Assembly: GCA_903813345.2 (NCBI GenBank)
Contig: CAIIXF020000010.1
Coordinates: forward strand, 31,646,425-31,710,424
Length of the DNA stretch: 64,000 nucleotides
Reading direction: 5' to 3'
Source: Owenia fusiformis
Lineage: Eukaryota; Annelida; Polychaeta; Sabellida; Oweniidae
Every line of letters starts with the position of its first letter. Positions within the stretch are counted from its first letter, which is position 1. This document shows positions 33,685 through 46,010 of this stretch, piece by piece. Below the pieces are notes generated by a model. That model was given only the letters and a program-made list of their open reading frames with translations. It had not been told where the DNA came from and did not search any database. A program made the translations under genes and the position numbers.

Positions 33685-35198
33685 ATTCCTTTTTAGATAG
33701 CCTTCAATTTGAATGCAGTGGTTGACAATCGAAGTTGGATTCTCTAAAAATGCAATCATTAGTGGAAAATAAAGCGTTATACACAAAGAAAAACTTGTTT
33801 GGTCGTAACATTATCACTGCTACCCACCTAATTACACAGACGTATCGTCGGTGTATCATGGCGGAACTTCCTCCGGGACTAGGTTTCGGTAAGATTTTTT
33901 TATTTCCCGATTTACATCTACTTATAAGTCACGTTGTGGATAATAATTTGGCTCGAAGTTAAGGAAGATAGTCTAGTTTGAGAATGTGTCGATGGTTTTA
34001 GGTTTAATATGTTAACAAAGACACAATTCACGTATTTAGTCCCTCGCTTTTCTTACACTGACGAACGACCAATATCAGTGTAATATTGGCAATATTAATG
34101 TTGTTACAACCAAACAACTTTAAATATCAAATTTTAGATAATAAATCTAATAAACCTAACATCTAAAGATACTAGATTTTAAAAACATATACTTCCATAA
34201 AACATGATTAAAGTAAAAACATTAATATGTGACTGGAGAATAACTTAAACCAAGGATTTCTTTGTACCGTTAAACTTTTGACTATAGTTACATGTACTAC
34301 ACATTTGTAATGATGGGATACATATAAAACAGCACGATGTGCAACTCAACATGAGAAACTAGATAATGTATCTCATCTGTACGTTGTTTTTAGGTATAAT
34401 ATATACAAGTAGGTTGGCAATTGGAATAAAGGCTATGTGTGTGTGTGTACCTCTAGGCCAAGGTTTGCACTAGTTTAGTTAGATCGCAATAGGCATGCCA
34501 ACTCAAACATTAAAGAGTTTATTGCACTGTATATCAATTTTCTTTTCCTATCGAAATTATATAAAACGTGCTCCCCTGAATCAATATAGATGCTCCACAT
34601 GCGTAACAGCCCCAAGACTTCACTATAATGGACGAATAAAGAAGTATAAAAATGCCCATCTGAATTTTGTTATATTTATTCTCATTGAAAAGAGAGAAAA
34701 TGGCCTTGAACCTAGATTGCACGCGCGATCTGAAGTGAGCCTACGTGAAATGTATTTCTGATGTACAAGAATAATCTAATTGTACATCCCGTATTGCACC
34801 AATCAATCGAAATATTGTAAAACAAGCATATTTCTAAATTGAGTAAAAGGAAGTGTTTTAAACAAAAATGATAATATAATAATATCAATATATATATAAT
34901 TTGCGCAAGCCACGCGAACTTTCAAATTTCTGTCAAGATCATGAAGTTGTTGTGTGATCAAAATAAGCTCAGTTTCATCACAAGGGCGCCGGGGATTAGT
35001 ATTGTGTTAAAAATTAAATCCACATAATACTCCCATCGCCAAGGCCCCGATACAGTGTGAATCTGACCTTATGTAAGCGAGGTATTATTGGGCGTGTTCA
35101 CTCAGGCGTTGTAATAATCGCTCGCGAACCGCAGCTCTGTCACGGTGAATAGAGGAGAAACGATTCAAATTCAAATTGGTTTTAGCCTACTTCAAACG
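33685..35198. other. No gene recognised upstream of Ly6 gene B
   Basis: This should hold gene B's promoter and 5' UTR, but no clear TATA/initiator arrangement stands out. Open frames 33735-33962 and 34495-34761 have no domain signs. A GT microsatellite of about 6 units lies near 34437. Confidence 0.4.
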
Positions 35199-35199
35199 T

Positions 35200-35393
35200 A
35201 TTCCGAGTGAACACAATCAGGGGGCCCAAACATTGTGAACTATTTATTCACAATTACAGGAGTGAGCGTGATAATTATAAGCTCTACTCAAAATGTATTC
35301 TGAGTGAACTCAACATGGGGGCCTAAACATCGTCAACTATTCATTCATAATTACAGGAGTGCACGTAACCAGCTCTATATTCATGTAGTCTAA
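35200..35393 (+). repeat. Two ~97-bp direct repeats
   Basis: ATTCCGAGTGAACACAATCA (35200) and ATTCTGAGTGAACTCAACAT (35297) start two diverged copies, each containing CAATTACAGGAGTG or a close variant. A small hairpin (CTCTATATTCATG / CATGAATATAGAG) follows at 35373-35435. Confidence 0.75.
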
Positions 35394-35756
35394 TGTGCCT
35401 ATGTAGACGTCATCGTAGGCTCATGAATATAGAGTTCAATTGATCGAAACCGAAACAACACGTTCACTGAAGTGTGATTTATTAAGAACAACAAACGATT
35501 ATTTGTATTTTTATATTCTAATTCATTTCCTTATGCTATGATGAAGTTTATTCAATGGGAGTCGCAATTATTTATATATACCGTACAATAAACACTTTAA
35601 ATGTATTGTGCAACGTACATGTATGGATCGTAATGCTCCATCGTGTACATACCATGAGTAGAGACATAAGAATACATGGACCCACAAAAACAATGATCAA
35701 TTTTGTTTTATACTTCCCCTGTCCCTTTCCTATACGTGACACGGATTAAAAACTGC

Positions 35757-36082
35757 TATGTTTGGCGGTTTTCAATGTAAACATTGCCTGAACTTAATGA
35801 TGTCGTATATGAAAATAATTTCACACTAATACACCTAAATTGTGTAAAAGCAATGTTGTATTTAATGCAGATTAATGTCCATGATCCCTCTCCCAATATA
35901 ATAACAAAACAAGGCGTGTGTGGATGGTTAGATGGCAGAAGCTTGTCTGTTAGACTGGTCATCGCCGGGAGGGTTGTGAGTGTGAACACCGCGATCAGCG
36001 GGATTACGATGGTCAGTCTAAGACGCTGCGTTTTTATAAAACCATTTTACGCAACTCGATAGCCCCCAAAACCGCCAAACCT
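35757..36082 (+). repeat. ~320-bp block with TTTGGCGGTTTT inverted ends
   Basis: TTTGGCGGTTTT near 35761 mirrors AAAACCGCCAAA near 36068. Overlapping open frames inside (35784-36062 + and 35756-35989 -) are unresolved; the minus frame has a hydrophobic run (TIVIPLIAVFTLTTLP) but no start codon or splice context. Confidence 0.5.
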
Positions 36083-37690
36083 TTGGGTATATTGTCGTCA
36101 TGAATGGTGTACTCTAATGTTTTTCTTTTTCTTGCTTTGTTCTGTAACTATTTTTGGTACCCTCCCGTTAGCACTTGCACATACATATCCATTACAAATG
36201 GTGCTTAGTTCTGATTCAAATTCACCGGACAACAGTTCATTCCGTGACGTAAGAGCTCTCTCCCAGTTAAGGATATTCTTTTAACACATCATAATCGAAA
36301 CAATAACAAAAAATAATAAATTTTACAATAACATCACAAAAATCTCACTTAAAAGTCGAACAGTAAATATATAAAAAGCAGGATACTTACATTTTACTAT
36401 GACCCATGTATGCAACTGCAGTTGTTTTTTCAAACAAGTACGTGTTATTTAAACGCAAGTGCGCAACCCAAGGTTAAAAAACAATATTCTTCCATCTCAA
36501 CTTAAACGCTGGCGTATTACCCCATCCACCCCTGCAGGAGTTAAATCAATGAATGGCGACATTTGTGACAATGTTAGGACTATGTTATGCAACATTGTCG
36601 ATTTCATGATTGCCATTGGACAGATACATAATATAATATAATTTATAATTCTGCTGTATTGTGAGATAAAGTTCAAAATTCGTGGGTAATTTTATTACGG
36701 ATTCACCATAATGCATGTTTGATTACCGCACATCAAAACAACATAAAAACATTAAAACGGTTTGCTAAATGTAAATTATAAAAATTACAAAGAGTTTGTT
36801 CTTCAAAATCTAAAATGTTGATTGTATTTGACTTCATGGAGAAACTGAAGATGATAATTGTATTGGCCTTTTCAAGTATGTCAAAGAAATGATAAATTGA
36901 CAACAAGGAAGTGAATAGTGAAATATTTCACTTGCTTTCTTTTCTGATTCGTAAGACTTCGCCATAAAACTGAAACTACCGGAGCGTTTATGGATTTAAA
37001 ATAAAGTCTCGTTTAATAGTTAAGTACGGCGCTTCGAAATGAAAATGTTTCAGGTCAAAAGTTTCAAATTCATCGTGTTATTGCCATTTATAATAAAAAC
37101 TTCACACTTGATATACAGGGTAAGCCAAAAACATCAATATTCTATTTTGCTATAACTTTCTTACTATGTACGCTTTCAATAATATTTTGCATGAGATGCA
37201 AAAGACTTATTCGGTGAATATAAATTGTGTTTTTAAAAACAATGTCAATTGTTAATTTCTTGTTCAAAAATTAATTAGTCTGCAGCAAAGTGGATTAACA
37301 AACTTTCTAATTTTGCTATTACCCTTTGATGGATCACTTATGTTCGCATTGATGCTTCATTTTTTAATTCAATTTATTTCATAATACATATTTATATCAA
37401 TCACACAGAAATACAGGAATAGATTAACTACATCTAGAATGCATTTAGAAGAAATTACCTTAAACTGTGTCTTAGTATAATATGGTATTTACAATTTTTA
37501 AAGATGTACAAGGTAAAAAATAAGCAAAAATTCAGTGTAAATTCTTAAATCGTACATAGCTTAGTATGAAATCAAGTCAATATGTTGTGACCAATAATAC
37601 GAACAATCCCGGATAAAGAAAAACCGCAAATGAGTTGTAGCAAATTTTATATGATCGTGGAATCATTATGAAACTACAATGTAACCCTAC
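36083..37690. other. No gene recognised
   Basis: AT-rich. A lone mariner-end-like ATACAGGGTAAGCCAAAAAC lies at about 37116. Confidence 0.4.
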
Positions 37691-39773
37691 TATCACACCA
37701 AACTACTTTTTACTACGTTCTCGAAAACGGGCTTCAACTGTGTACGAACGGACTTGACGTACTAAGAACCGTTTGGGGTATATTTACAAACTTCATCGAA
37801 CGTACTCGAACGGGTAGGTTTTTTAGAGCTTAGAACATGCTCAAATGTTCTCGTGGTCGATACGTTCTACAATTAGAACGAGTGACAACGTACTAACGAG
37901 GAGCAGGACGTACTACGAACGGAACCGTCGTACTTCAATCCCACTAGGGACGTTTTGACAAGGAGTAGAACTGGCTGAGAACGTATTGAGAACGAGGTAG
38001 AACTAATTGGAAACGGGTTTAAACTGATTAAGAACGTATTAAGACTGCTTATGAACGAGTTAGCAAAAATGTAGCTATCACACCAAACAAGTTTCCACTG
38101 CGTTCTTCAAAACTTGTTTTAAACTGTGTGCGAACTTAATGAACGTAGCTACAACGTTCTACGGTCTGTTTACGAACTTCAAGGACTTTCCCGGACGGGG
38201 AATTTAATTTGAATTTTGAATCGATTCAAAATTCGATGGCGACCATACCGTTCTGTAATCAGGTCATGATGATCTTCTAGACTAAGGGACGCGTTATACG
38301 ACGTTGCACACCGACGTGGTGCGACCTGAACGAACTGCGAATGAGATCGGCGCATTGAAGACTGTTTATGAACGAAGTAGCTAATTATTTTAGACATATT
38401 TCCCGACCACAGCCAGATTGAGCCCGTTTTACGACGTTTTCGTAGGACTGGCAAGAACGGGTAAGAACTAGTTAGGTGTGATAGGGGGGTAACACCGTGT
38501 ATTAGTGGCACAGTTTGTTTTGAGCTAAAATGAGCGAAGAGAAATAAGTTTAGAATAGTTTGATGCTGTTTGTTTATATATGAGTTGTACAACGTAAATG
38601 GTAGATTTTATTCACGCACCTGCAATATAGTGTAATTAAAGACTCTTGTATGTTAACAACTTATCTTGAGTTATACCGACGTACCGGTGTAAAAGGGTAG
38701 GAGGTCCTATCAAATTATGGTCCTACTTTCCATTGATTTATATGGTGACCTAAATACAACTCTTTCCCTCATTATCGTATACACAATCAGGGCCAGTAAG
38801 GGCCGTTAAGAAAGGGGACCATCATTTCTTTTACACCGGTTTGTACAACGGATTGATTTCACTCTAGAGCTCTGCTATACCTAACCCCTAGAAATCCATA
38901 AGATACTATGTTTGTCTAATTGTATTGCTTAGTATGTATATTTTTAAAAGTACCTTATTAACATCTAACAGGCATCCAATAAACCATTAATAAGGAACAG
39001 ACACATAAAAACTAATAACATAATCATTACTAATAAGCCAAATGGGTTGCTTATGAACACCAAATTTAGGGTATAGTAAAGTGAATTTTCCAAAGTGTTG
39101 CGTGTCGGTAATCTGATTCCCGTCAATACTCTACAAATTCGTACGGTTTCAGCCGGAATTGAAGCCATCTTGCTACCGTTCGTTTTGGTAACCGGCGTAA
39201 TTGAATGCAAATGAATGTAATAACTGTATAGTGATTTGAGTTTGATTGACACTTTGTTTGACACTAGAAACCCCACTATCAAACTAGTTCTCACTACATT
39301 CCCGAAAACGGACTTAAACTATGTACGAGTACGGATTACTTGGAATTGTAAAGTGTCTATTTACTTCATGAACGTACTCGCACGAGTATGTCCTCCAAAA
39401 CTTAGAGCATATTCAAAATTTTCTGGTGGTCGTCAAGTTCTGCAATCAGAACGGGTGCTATTGGAAACTCGCCCCTTTTTGAAACTCGCATCGTTTTACA
39501 AGCTATGTGTTTCCATTTATAATTATTTTTTTATATACACACACAGTGTCTCTTACCCCTCTTGGAAAGTTGTAGCTACGTTCATTTCTTTCACACACAG
39601 TTTAAAACTAGTTCGGCAACGTTTTGAAGAACGCAGTGGCAACTAGTTTGGTGTGATCACAGATCCGGAGCCAGATCTAGCCCCTATTGGTAGTAGGCTC
39701 AAAGGATAAATGGGAGTATATTTATTGAGCCTAGACAGAGGAGCTTATCTGGCAGAGGTCCGTGGGTGTGATA
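37691..39773 (+). mobile_element. Nested TATCACACC-ended MITE cluster
   Basis: At least three overlapping members share the TATCACACCAAAC / GTTTGGTGTGATA terminus: about 38076-38483 (408 bp), 39277-39657 (381 bp), and an outer pair whose arms are near 37985-38085 and 39765-39890. All carry GAACG-rich text (AACGTACT, AGAACGTA). Open frames at 38179-38592 and 39236-39646 are inside the elements. An unrelated spacer at about 38640-39230 contains none. Confidence 0.6.
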
Positions 39774-40168
39774 GCTATATTTTTGATAACTCGTTCATAA
39801 TCTTTAATCATAGTCTTTAATACGTCCATATTCAGATCAAACCCGTTTGCAATGAGTTCTAACTCGTTCCGTTTCTAGTACGTCAAGCTCGTTTTAAGTA
39901 CAATAGGAGGATGCGAGTCTTGTATATGATGAGTGTTTCCAATAGGAAGCTCCAAGTTTTGGAAAAGTTGAAGCGATTTTTTTATATTTTAATGCTGGGG
40001 CAGCACACCATATGGTTCGACGTTTCACATGGATGATGCATGGTCCAATTTTGATAAAGAATAAATTCCATATCATTAAAAGTATATACTACATTTTGTT
40101 CCTAGCCAAACTTCCTAAACATAAACATGCTTTGTTGATATGTTAATGTTGAGGCCACTGGCCTTTAT
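39774..40168. other. Sequence downstream of Ly6 gene C
   Basis: The first ~120 bp are MITE-derived; the rest is unassigned. The minus open frame 39894-40076 is unsupported. Confidence 0.4.
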
Positions 40169-40359
40169 TTAAGCCCACAGAATAACCAAGGAAACGATCA
40201 GAAGGATCGATGAATGTGGTCTGACACTGTCAACGCTGTTGCAGAAGTCTGTTTTACAAACGCATGCGTTCGTCTTAACGCCATCAACTGTTAAATCAAA
40301 ACATTTTTCGTCACTGACGTCCCGAAAACATGTACGCACATTCACGGGTTCACCCTGAT
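40169..40359 (-). CDS. Ly6/uPAR gene C, last exon (GPI tail)
   Basis: A 191-nt phase-1 exon after acceptor TTTATTTCAG, encoding RTCFRDVSDEKCFDL, CVCKTDFCNSV and then a hydrophobic C-terminus (VRPHSSILLIVSLVILWA) and stop. The C-x-C-x4-CN ending plus tail indicates a GPI-anchored three-finger protein. It has the same exon length and a similar tail to gene A's last exon. It joins in phase (T + AT) to 43173-43379. Confidence 0.85.
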
Positions 40360-40469
40360 CTGAAATAAACAAATTTAATTATATTTACATGTAACATTTC
40401 ACATGGTGTCTATACACAGCTTACTTAAGGATGCGTGGCGAAGTTGAAATTTTGTTAGTATGACTCTAA

Positions 40470-42912
40470 TGCCCGGGTCACATTTGCAGCGATTCATCGG
40501 CCGGCGCCCGGTGTAACAGATTTAAGTGTCCCCAGTGGCCAGTGTCCGTGGGACAGTTAACCCTGGGGATGCTCCAAGTTTTAAGTGTCCCCCTTGAAGT
40601 TTTGAATGTCCCCTTTGGGACACTAAAAACCAGCATCATTCGAAAGCTAGTTTTTAGTGTCCCCCTTTATTTATGTCTCAACTAATAATGCGTTTTATCA
40701 TTAATAAATCTTCGAGCACTTCTCTGTTACGTTAAATATAGACCAAATATAACACAATTCACAAAATGTAAGTATATAATTGCTTTTATTTGCATAAACA
40801 TCAAATGAGCCTACATTAACCTTAATGACTCTGCATCACTGCCCTCTACTACTAATGAACATAGGTCACATTTCATCGCGTATATACTCCTAAATACAAG
40901 GGTCGTTCGAATAGTTTTGATGATCTTAAAAAATGTTTGGTCAAAAATTCGAAATTTGACCTTTTTCAGTTTTTGAGGTCTAATATCTCAAAACTGGCGC
41001 ACAATTTTAATGGATAGTCAATTGCTTATATGTGTAGAACCTTTAATGGAATATATATTCTGACTTTCATCAAAAAATATTGATTCGTAATCATCAACTT
41101 TGAGAAACTAAGAAAACAAAGTTTGTGATTTAGTTTGATGACCTTGACATTTGACCTTGCAAAGGAGTGGTATCGATATGATGAACTTTTTGAACACGCG
41201 TTTCTCTTAAACCAGTCATCAAAACATTCTGAAAATTTTACACATCGTCAATTTAATGGTCATATTTTGGATGGTAACATTATAATTTGAATTATATATA
41301 TAGACTTTTCTCTATATTGTTTTAGAAAACACATCAGACACTTCTTTCGGTCTTGGTATCATATGTTCGGAATGAAATGAAATATCTATCCGAACCTCAT
41401 TGGAACAAAACTACATAAACACAACGTGTTTAGGTCTCTCAATATTGCAATTGTACAAAGGAAAGTTTGGTTGATTTTAAATAAGTATCTTGTAAATGAA
41501 ATGAAAGGTTTATCTTAATTTTTATCTATTTTGGGGGTTTTGTTTTAAGTTTTTGGATACTTTTCGTTAAATCAACCAAAATTTTCTTTGTATAACTATG
41601 ATATTGAGAGGTCTAAGAAAATGTTGTATATGCTATTTTGTTCCAACAAGGTTCGGAAATACATTTTATTTCATTCTCAATAATTGGTAAAAAGGAACAA
41701 AAAACAATTACATAAAAAAAATGTTAACAAAAACAGTTATATAAAATATATATACATTATTTTTGCATTGAATTGTTGCCAATCAGTCAACATTACATAA
41801 AGGACCGTGTTTTTTACAGAATGTTTCCTATAAATGGTTTAAGAGAAAAACATTGTTGAATTCAGTTCACCATATTGATACTTATCCTTTGACTTTCAGT
41901 GGGTCTTTTTGTGATTAAAAAAACCTAAATTTGAACCCAGAAGGTCAAAAGAAAGGTCAGATTTGAGTTCCCGGGGACTTGTAGATGATTTTTAAAAATA
42001 AATTGGTCAATTTGAAGCAATATGACCAATTTTTTTCACGTCAATTATCTCAAAAACGGTAAAAATTGAACGCAAACATATATAGTAAGCAATTTGTAGG
42101 GAATGCTTATCTAGTTACATTTTAATTCATTGCAAGAAATAATCATGAAATATGAAGACGAAATCTGAGAAACTTAAAAAAACTCTGATTTGGGCCTAGA
42201 TTTGGCCTTTGACCTTGACCTAGATAAAAATTTCTTCCCTGCCAAGTGCAGCTCAGGTTCTTAGTAGAAGCATATAAGAGTTATCTCAGACCTAGCTAGA
42301 AGTAGGAGAAAAGTGGTTAGGAGGAATAAATAAAAAAATAAATAAAGAATATCTATAAGAACTGGTGGTATCCTTTGAAAATGAAAAAAATGGGCACCAA
42401 TAATAATAGGATACAATATAGAATACTACAATCTATTGAGACAATATAACATACAATACGAATAAACGGTGCAGACGGTTAATATATTTACACATGATAT
42501 ATCAATGCAGGATTCGAACCTGGAACCTAATAAATACAAACACAATTAATAAATACACATTATGCCAACGCTTATACCATTACGCCACAGTGGGAGAGAT
42601 GCTGATAACCGATTTCGACTACACTATAACTTGGATCCTAGAAACTACAAGTATTAAATCCTATCAACGGGGGACATAACAATCTGTTACTGGTGTGACA
42701 GATCTGAGAGTCTCCCCAGTTACAACTGTCTTCCCATTTTACCCTTGTTAATATAGGAAATAAAACCTGGTTTTCAATGTCCTCCAATGGACAGCCGTAG
42801 GACCCCGATCCCTAGGGTTGGCTGTCCCACGGACACTGACCACCGGGGGACACTTAAATCTGTTACACCGGGCGCCGGCCGATGAATCTGAGCAAATGTG
42901 ACCCAGGCATTA
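40470..42912 (+). mobile_element. 2.4-kb foldback element in the gene C intron
   Basis: The ends GCCCGGGTCACATTTGC...GGCCGGCGCCCGGTGTAACA and its reverse complement at 42780-42910 form long inverted termini. These include a GTGTCCGTGGGACAG block on both sides. The interior is AT-rich, with smaller foldbacks (for example 41418-41485 against 41560-41640). No transposase ORF. Termini are related to 18755-20350. Confidence 0.7.
42498..42600 (-). other. tRNA-like sequence (SINE head or pseudogene)
   Basis: On the minus strand, TGGCGTAATGGTATAAGCG (A box / D arm) is followed about 50 nt later by CCAGGTTCGAATCCTGC, a near-perfect T arm and B box. The interval is too AT-rich and irregular for a normal anticodon arm. 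I call it tRNA-derived rather than a functional tRNA. Confidence 0.55.
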
Positions 42913-43028
42913 TGCCTTGGTCACATTTGCTCCGATTTTCACAACGGTGCCCGGGCAATTTTGAACAACACACTCAATCGGCTGGGCGCCGGCCGATGGA
43001 TCGGAGCAAATGTGGCCCAGACATTAGA
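42907..43028 (+). mobile_element. ~120-bp palindromic relative of the CG-rich family
   Basis: TATGCCTTGGTCACATTTGC opens and GCAAATGTGGCCCAGACATT closes the block, with GGCTGGGCGCCGGCCGATGG near the centre. It abuts the 40470-42912 element end to end. Confidence 0.7.
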
Positions 43029-43172
43029 TAAGTACATATATTTCTTAATAAGGCATTATACATTTTCTAATAACATTGGTATATGATTGATTAGCTCTTA
43101 TTGAATGGATCATGGAAACACTCCAAAATATTACAGCAGAAAAGCGAACGAGGCGAAAGAGTTAATATTTAC

Positions 43173-43379
43173 ATTGCGCTGTTGTTTTTACGCATACCAC
43201 ATTGTCCCCCTCACAGCACGTATCCTTCGATGGTGCAAACAGAACAGCAGTGGTATTCCACGTTTCTGGCTCTAGTATTCTCCCTTTGCATGTCCCCGCC
43301 TTGGGACTGAAGCCAAAGTTATCATCGGCACAATTCTTATCATTAATGGTGTTGCAGTTGTAGCATTTCAAACATTGAC
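43173..43379 (-). CDS. Ly6/uPAR gene C, N-terminal half-domain exon
   Basis: A 207-nt phase-1 exon (acceptor ATTTTGTAG, donor CAAT|GTAAAT) encoding QCLKCYNCNTINDKNC, ADDNFGFSPKAGTC, GRILEPETWNTTAV and TCCEGDNVVCVKTT. Order and spacing of cysteines match gene B exon 2 closely, so they are recent paralogues. The 2.8-kb intron to the last exon contains the foldback at 40470-42912. The signal-peptide exon should be at higher coordinates but was not found. Confidence 0.85.
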
Positions 43380-44229
43380 CTACAAAATATGTTGCACTGA
43401 ATAAAAACTATACATTTTTATCTTTATTAGCTCCTTTTAGAGCAATGTTTAACAGGTCGTGTGGTGTTGTTCATTTCGAGTCATTTTTAATTGTATTTAG
43501 ATATTGGTAGATAGGATAAATTTGAATATATAGGGTGTCTCAAAAATGTACCCAAAAGCATATCAACGGTACAGATATAAATACACATATAGTGGAGATT
43601 TATCATATATTTCTTCAGTGTAGAATTAAGATTTCTAAGTCACTTGATGTTCCATCGAAACCAATGCCTTATCTCGATTAATCTTCTCTATTACTCTATT
43701 TTGACGAAAATTACCCAAGAGTATTTATAGAACTGCATTTGCTGAGGAATCTTAATTTTACAAAATTTCCAACGTATAGACGACCTTAACCAAGAGCTTC
43801 TACAACATTGCTCATATGTATTTATATAATATTTGCCATTTTTCACTGGCATGTAGCGGCCCTGATATCGATAAATTCTACACGCAATATAACCCGATAC
43901 TACATGCTTGGTTAAAACTTTACACGAAAAAGCTTCGATATCCGGGCATTTACTCTTACACTGAACTGGAAATAGCATCGTCTAGACGTGTATGTGTTGG
44001 CTTCCGGGTACGTTTATCAACATTTATACTCAATTGAAAGAGCAGTCGTGCTCATATCGTGTACCAGTTTGATTTATTTATATGTGTGTGTATTTATAAC
44101 ACGATAGCCTAGTAATACCGTGTCGTTCGAACAACTGCTAGATATCGAACTGATGACCTGAAGTTACATTATTGGACTGATCGTGCATCTGATATTAAAT
44201 GATTACTTTGCATTGAATCTGATATTAAC
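43380..44229. other. No gene; repeat fragments
   Basis: A mariner-end-like ATATAGGGTGTCTCAAAAAT is at about 43531. A relative of the 14512 repeat (CACTGGCATGTAGCGGCCCT) lies at 43847-43950. No signal-peptide exon for gene C could be defended. Confidence 0.4.
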
Positions 44230-44490
44230 TTGCAACCCAATACCATGACTTTACATTTGAATGATAACACGGCCTCATATTCTAATCCATTATACGTCCA
44301 TTGCAGGCCAAAACTGTTTCAATGTGGATATTGTAATGCACACGAGAATACATTCGATTCGTATATTGATCATACATCAATGGAACATGGAGATTTTCCT
44401 GTACACTTTTCCCAAACCTGTGGAATAGACAAGATGCGAGTAGAAACTATCTTGATTTACGTCATCAAATATTCAAAATTCCTTTTTTGA
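44230..44490 (+). CDS. Possible C2H2-like zinc-finger exon
   Basis: The frame reads LFQCGYCNAHENTFDSYIDH...MEHG, giving C-x2-C, a 12-13 residue spacer and His residues in zinc-finger order. A good acceptor (ACGTCCATTGCAG) lies just upstream at about 44307, so the exon may start there. It could be an isolated exon of an unseen gene or a transposon remnant. The flanking frame shows nothing more. Confidence 0.35.
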   Translation: MQPNTMTLHLNDNTASYSNPLYVHCRPKLFQCGYCNAHENTFDSYIDHTSMEHGDFPVHFSQTCGIDKMRVETILIYVIKYSKFLF

Positions 44491-44751
44491 AAAAATTCGA
44501 AACCATCGAATATCACTTTTTAAGACGTGATATTCGATAGTTTAAAAGTGATATTCGCAGGGTTCGGGCGAACCCCCCCCCTGGCCAAAAATTCTTTCAA
44601 AATCATGCAGTTTTTCACCATTTTGAGCACTTTTCAAGTAATTTCAGCCATATTTTGGCCAAAATTGTCAAATGTGAACCCCCCTGGACATTTTTGAAAA
44701 CTTAACCCACCCCCCTTGGCAAATCCTGGCTACGGGCCTGTTGCAACCATG

Positions 44752-44916
44752 GGATATAGAGGATATCCTATGATTTATGAGTGATATGATTTTTATCCAC
44801 GAATGGATATGATATCTGCACGAGCGAGCTTAGCGAGAGAGTGCAGATGTCAATAACCATGAGTGGATTAAAATCATATCACGAGTAAATCATAGGATGT
44901 TCTTTTTATTCCATAG
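44752..44916 (+). repeat. Palindrome A with GAGCGAGCTTAGCGAG tip
   Basis: Arms GATATCCTATGATTTATGAG and complement; tip at 44818-44845; the right edge is TTATTCCATAGTT. Part of the left arm is repeated at 45187-45250. Confidence 0.8.
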
Positions 44917-45186
44917 TTAAAGTCATCATCAGAATCGTCGGAAATTAAGTCATTTATTTCGAATTTTCCAAACGATCCGGCGATGTTGACACTTAGCCTC
45001 GTTTTGAGTCTGAAGTAGCAAAAATCCATAAACCATCGCATACGACGTCGTATGTCATGGCTAAAAAACCGTATGCTATGGTTAAGTGAAAATTTGTCAA
45101 AACTATCATATTTTACCACTGATTACAAAAATACCGTTTTTATTTTCACATGTTATCCTATGAATATCATGCTAACTATGGAATAA
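44917..45186 (+). repeat. Body of composite unit A
   Basis: About 260 bp of non-repetitive DNA bounded by TTATTCCATAGTT on the left and AACTATGGAATAA on the right. The minus open frame 44874-45119 (...SDDSDDDFNYGIKR) spans the boundary and is not supported as a gene. Confidence 0.55.
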
Positions 45187-45299
45187 ATAGAGGATATCCT
45201 ATGATTTATGAGAGATATGATTTTTATCCACGAATGAATATGATATCTTAAGTATGTTTCCCAAATGCTCTGGTGTGTTACTTGCAAAATATGTTATCA

Positions 45300-45722
45300 T
45301 TTTCAAAAAAAAATCAAATTTTTTCCAAATTTTTTTTCAATTTTTTTCAAAAATGAAAAAGAAAATTTCCCAAATTTTTTTTCCCAATTTTTTTTTCAAA
45401 TTTTTAGTCCAAAATTTTTTTTCAAGATTTTTTTTCACATTTTTTGCATAATTTTTTTTCAGAATATTTTCAAAAATATTTTTTCAAATTTTTATTTTCA
45501 GATTTTTTTCAAAAATGGAAAAAAAATTCCAAAATTTATTTTTCAAATTTTTTTTGCCAAATTTTTTTCCCACTTTTTTTTCAAACTTTTTTTCACCTTT
45601 TTTTGGAATACTTTTTTTCAGAATATTTTCAAAACTTTTTTTTCAAATTTTTTTTGCCAAATTTATTTCCCACTTTTTTTTCAAAAATTTTTTTTCCGAA
45701 TTTATTTTCAACATTTTTTTGA
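45300..45722 (+). repeat. T-rich micro-tandem tract
   Basis: About 420 bp of T7-9 runs separated by short CAAA, GCCAAA, CCAAA or CAGA spacers, unit about 17-22 bp. It produces long Phe-rich open frames in several frames; none is credible as coding. Confidence 0.9.
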
Positions 45723-45839
45723 GCGGGACATACGATTTATATGTCCCGAAGCTCCGTCGGAGCGGGACATACGAAAAATATTTGCCGGATATGGAATATA
45801 GTCCCGGTTGATATGCCCCTGAAACCTCATCAGGTATGG

Positions 45840-46010
45840 AATACATAAGGGTTATGTACAGGGAGGTCTTGGATATGGGTTTTATCCAGAGGGAGATATG
45901 CATATTTACCTGAGGGACCGTAGGGACCGAAGGTAGATGTGCATATCTCACGAGGGATGAACCCCATATCTAACTCGACTGAACATAACTGCTTTATCCT
46001 ATACCAAGTA
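45840..46010 (+). repeat. Palindrome of the TATGGGTTTTATCC family
   Basis: Arms GGTTATGTACAGGGAGGTCT and its diverged complement; centre GAGGGACCGTAGGGACCGAAG. Close relative of 31066-31240; a partial copy lies at about 46855-46985. Confidence 0.75.

Noticed and set aside
35756-36062. Signal-peptide exon for Ly6 gene C or another gene
   Set aside because: The hydrophobic stretch has no in-frame Met before it and lies between TTTGGCGGTTTT inverted ends.
38179-38592. 137-aa minus ORF as a gene
   Set aside because: It falls inside a TATCACACC-ended MITE and its reading is explained by element sequence.
42498-42600. Functional tRNA gene
   Set aside because: The T arm and A box are good, but anticodon arm and acceptor stem cannot be drawn convincingly; treated as tRNA-derived.
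45254-45811. Four overlapping Phe-rich ORFs up to 178 aa
   Set aside because: Low-complexity T-run repeats stay open in several frames at once.
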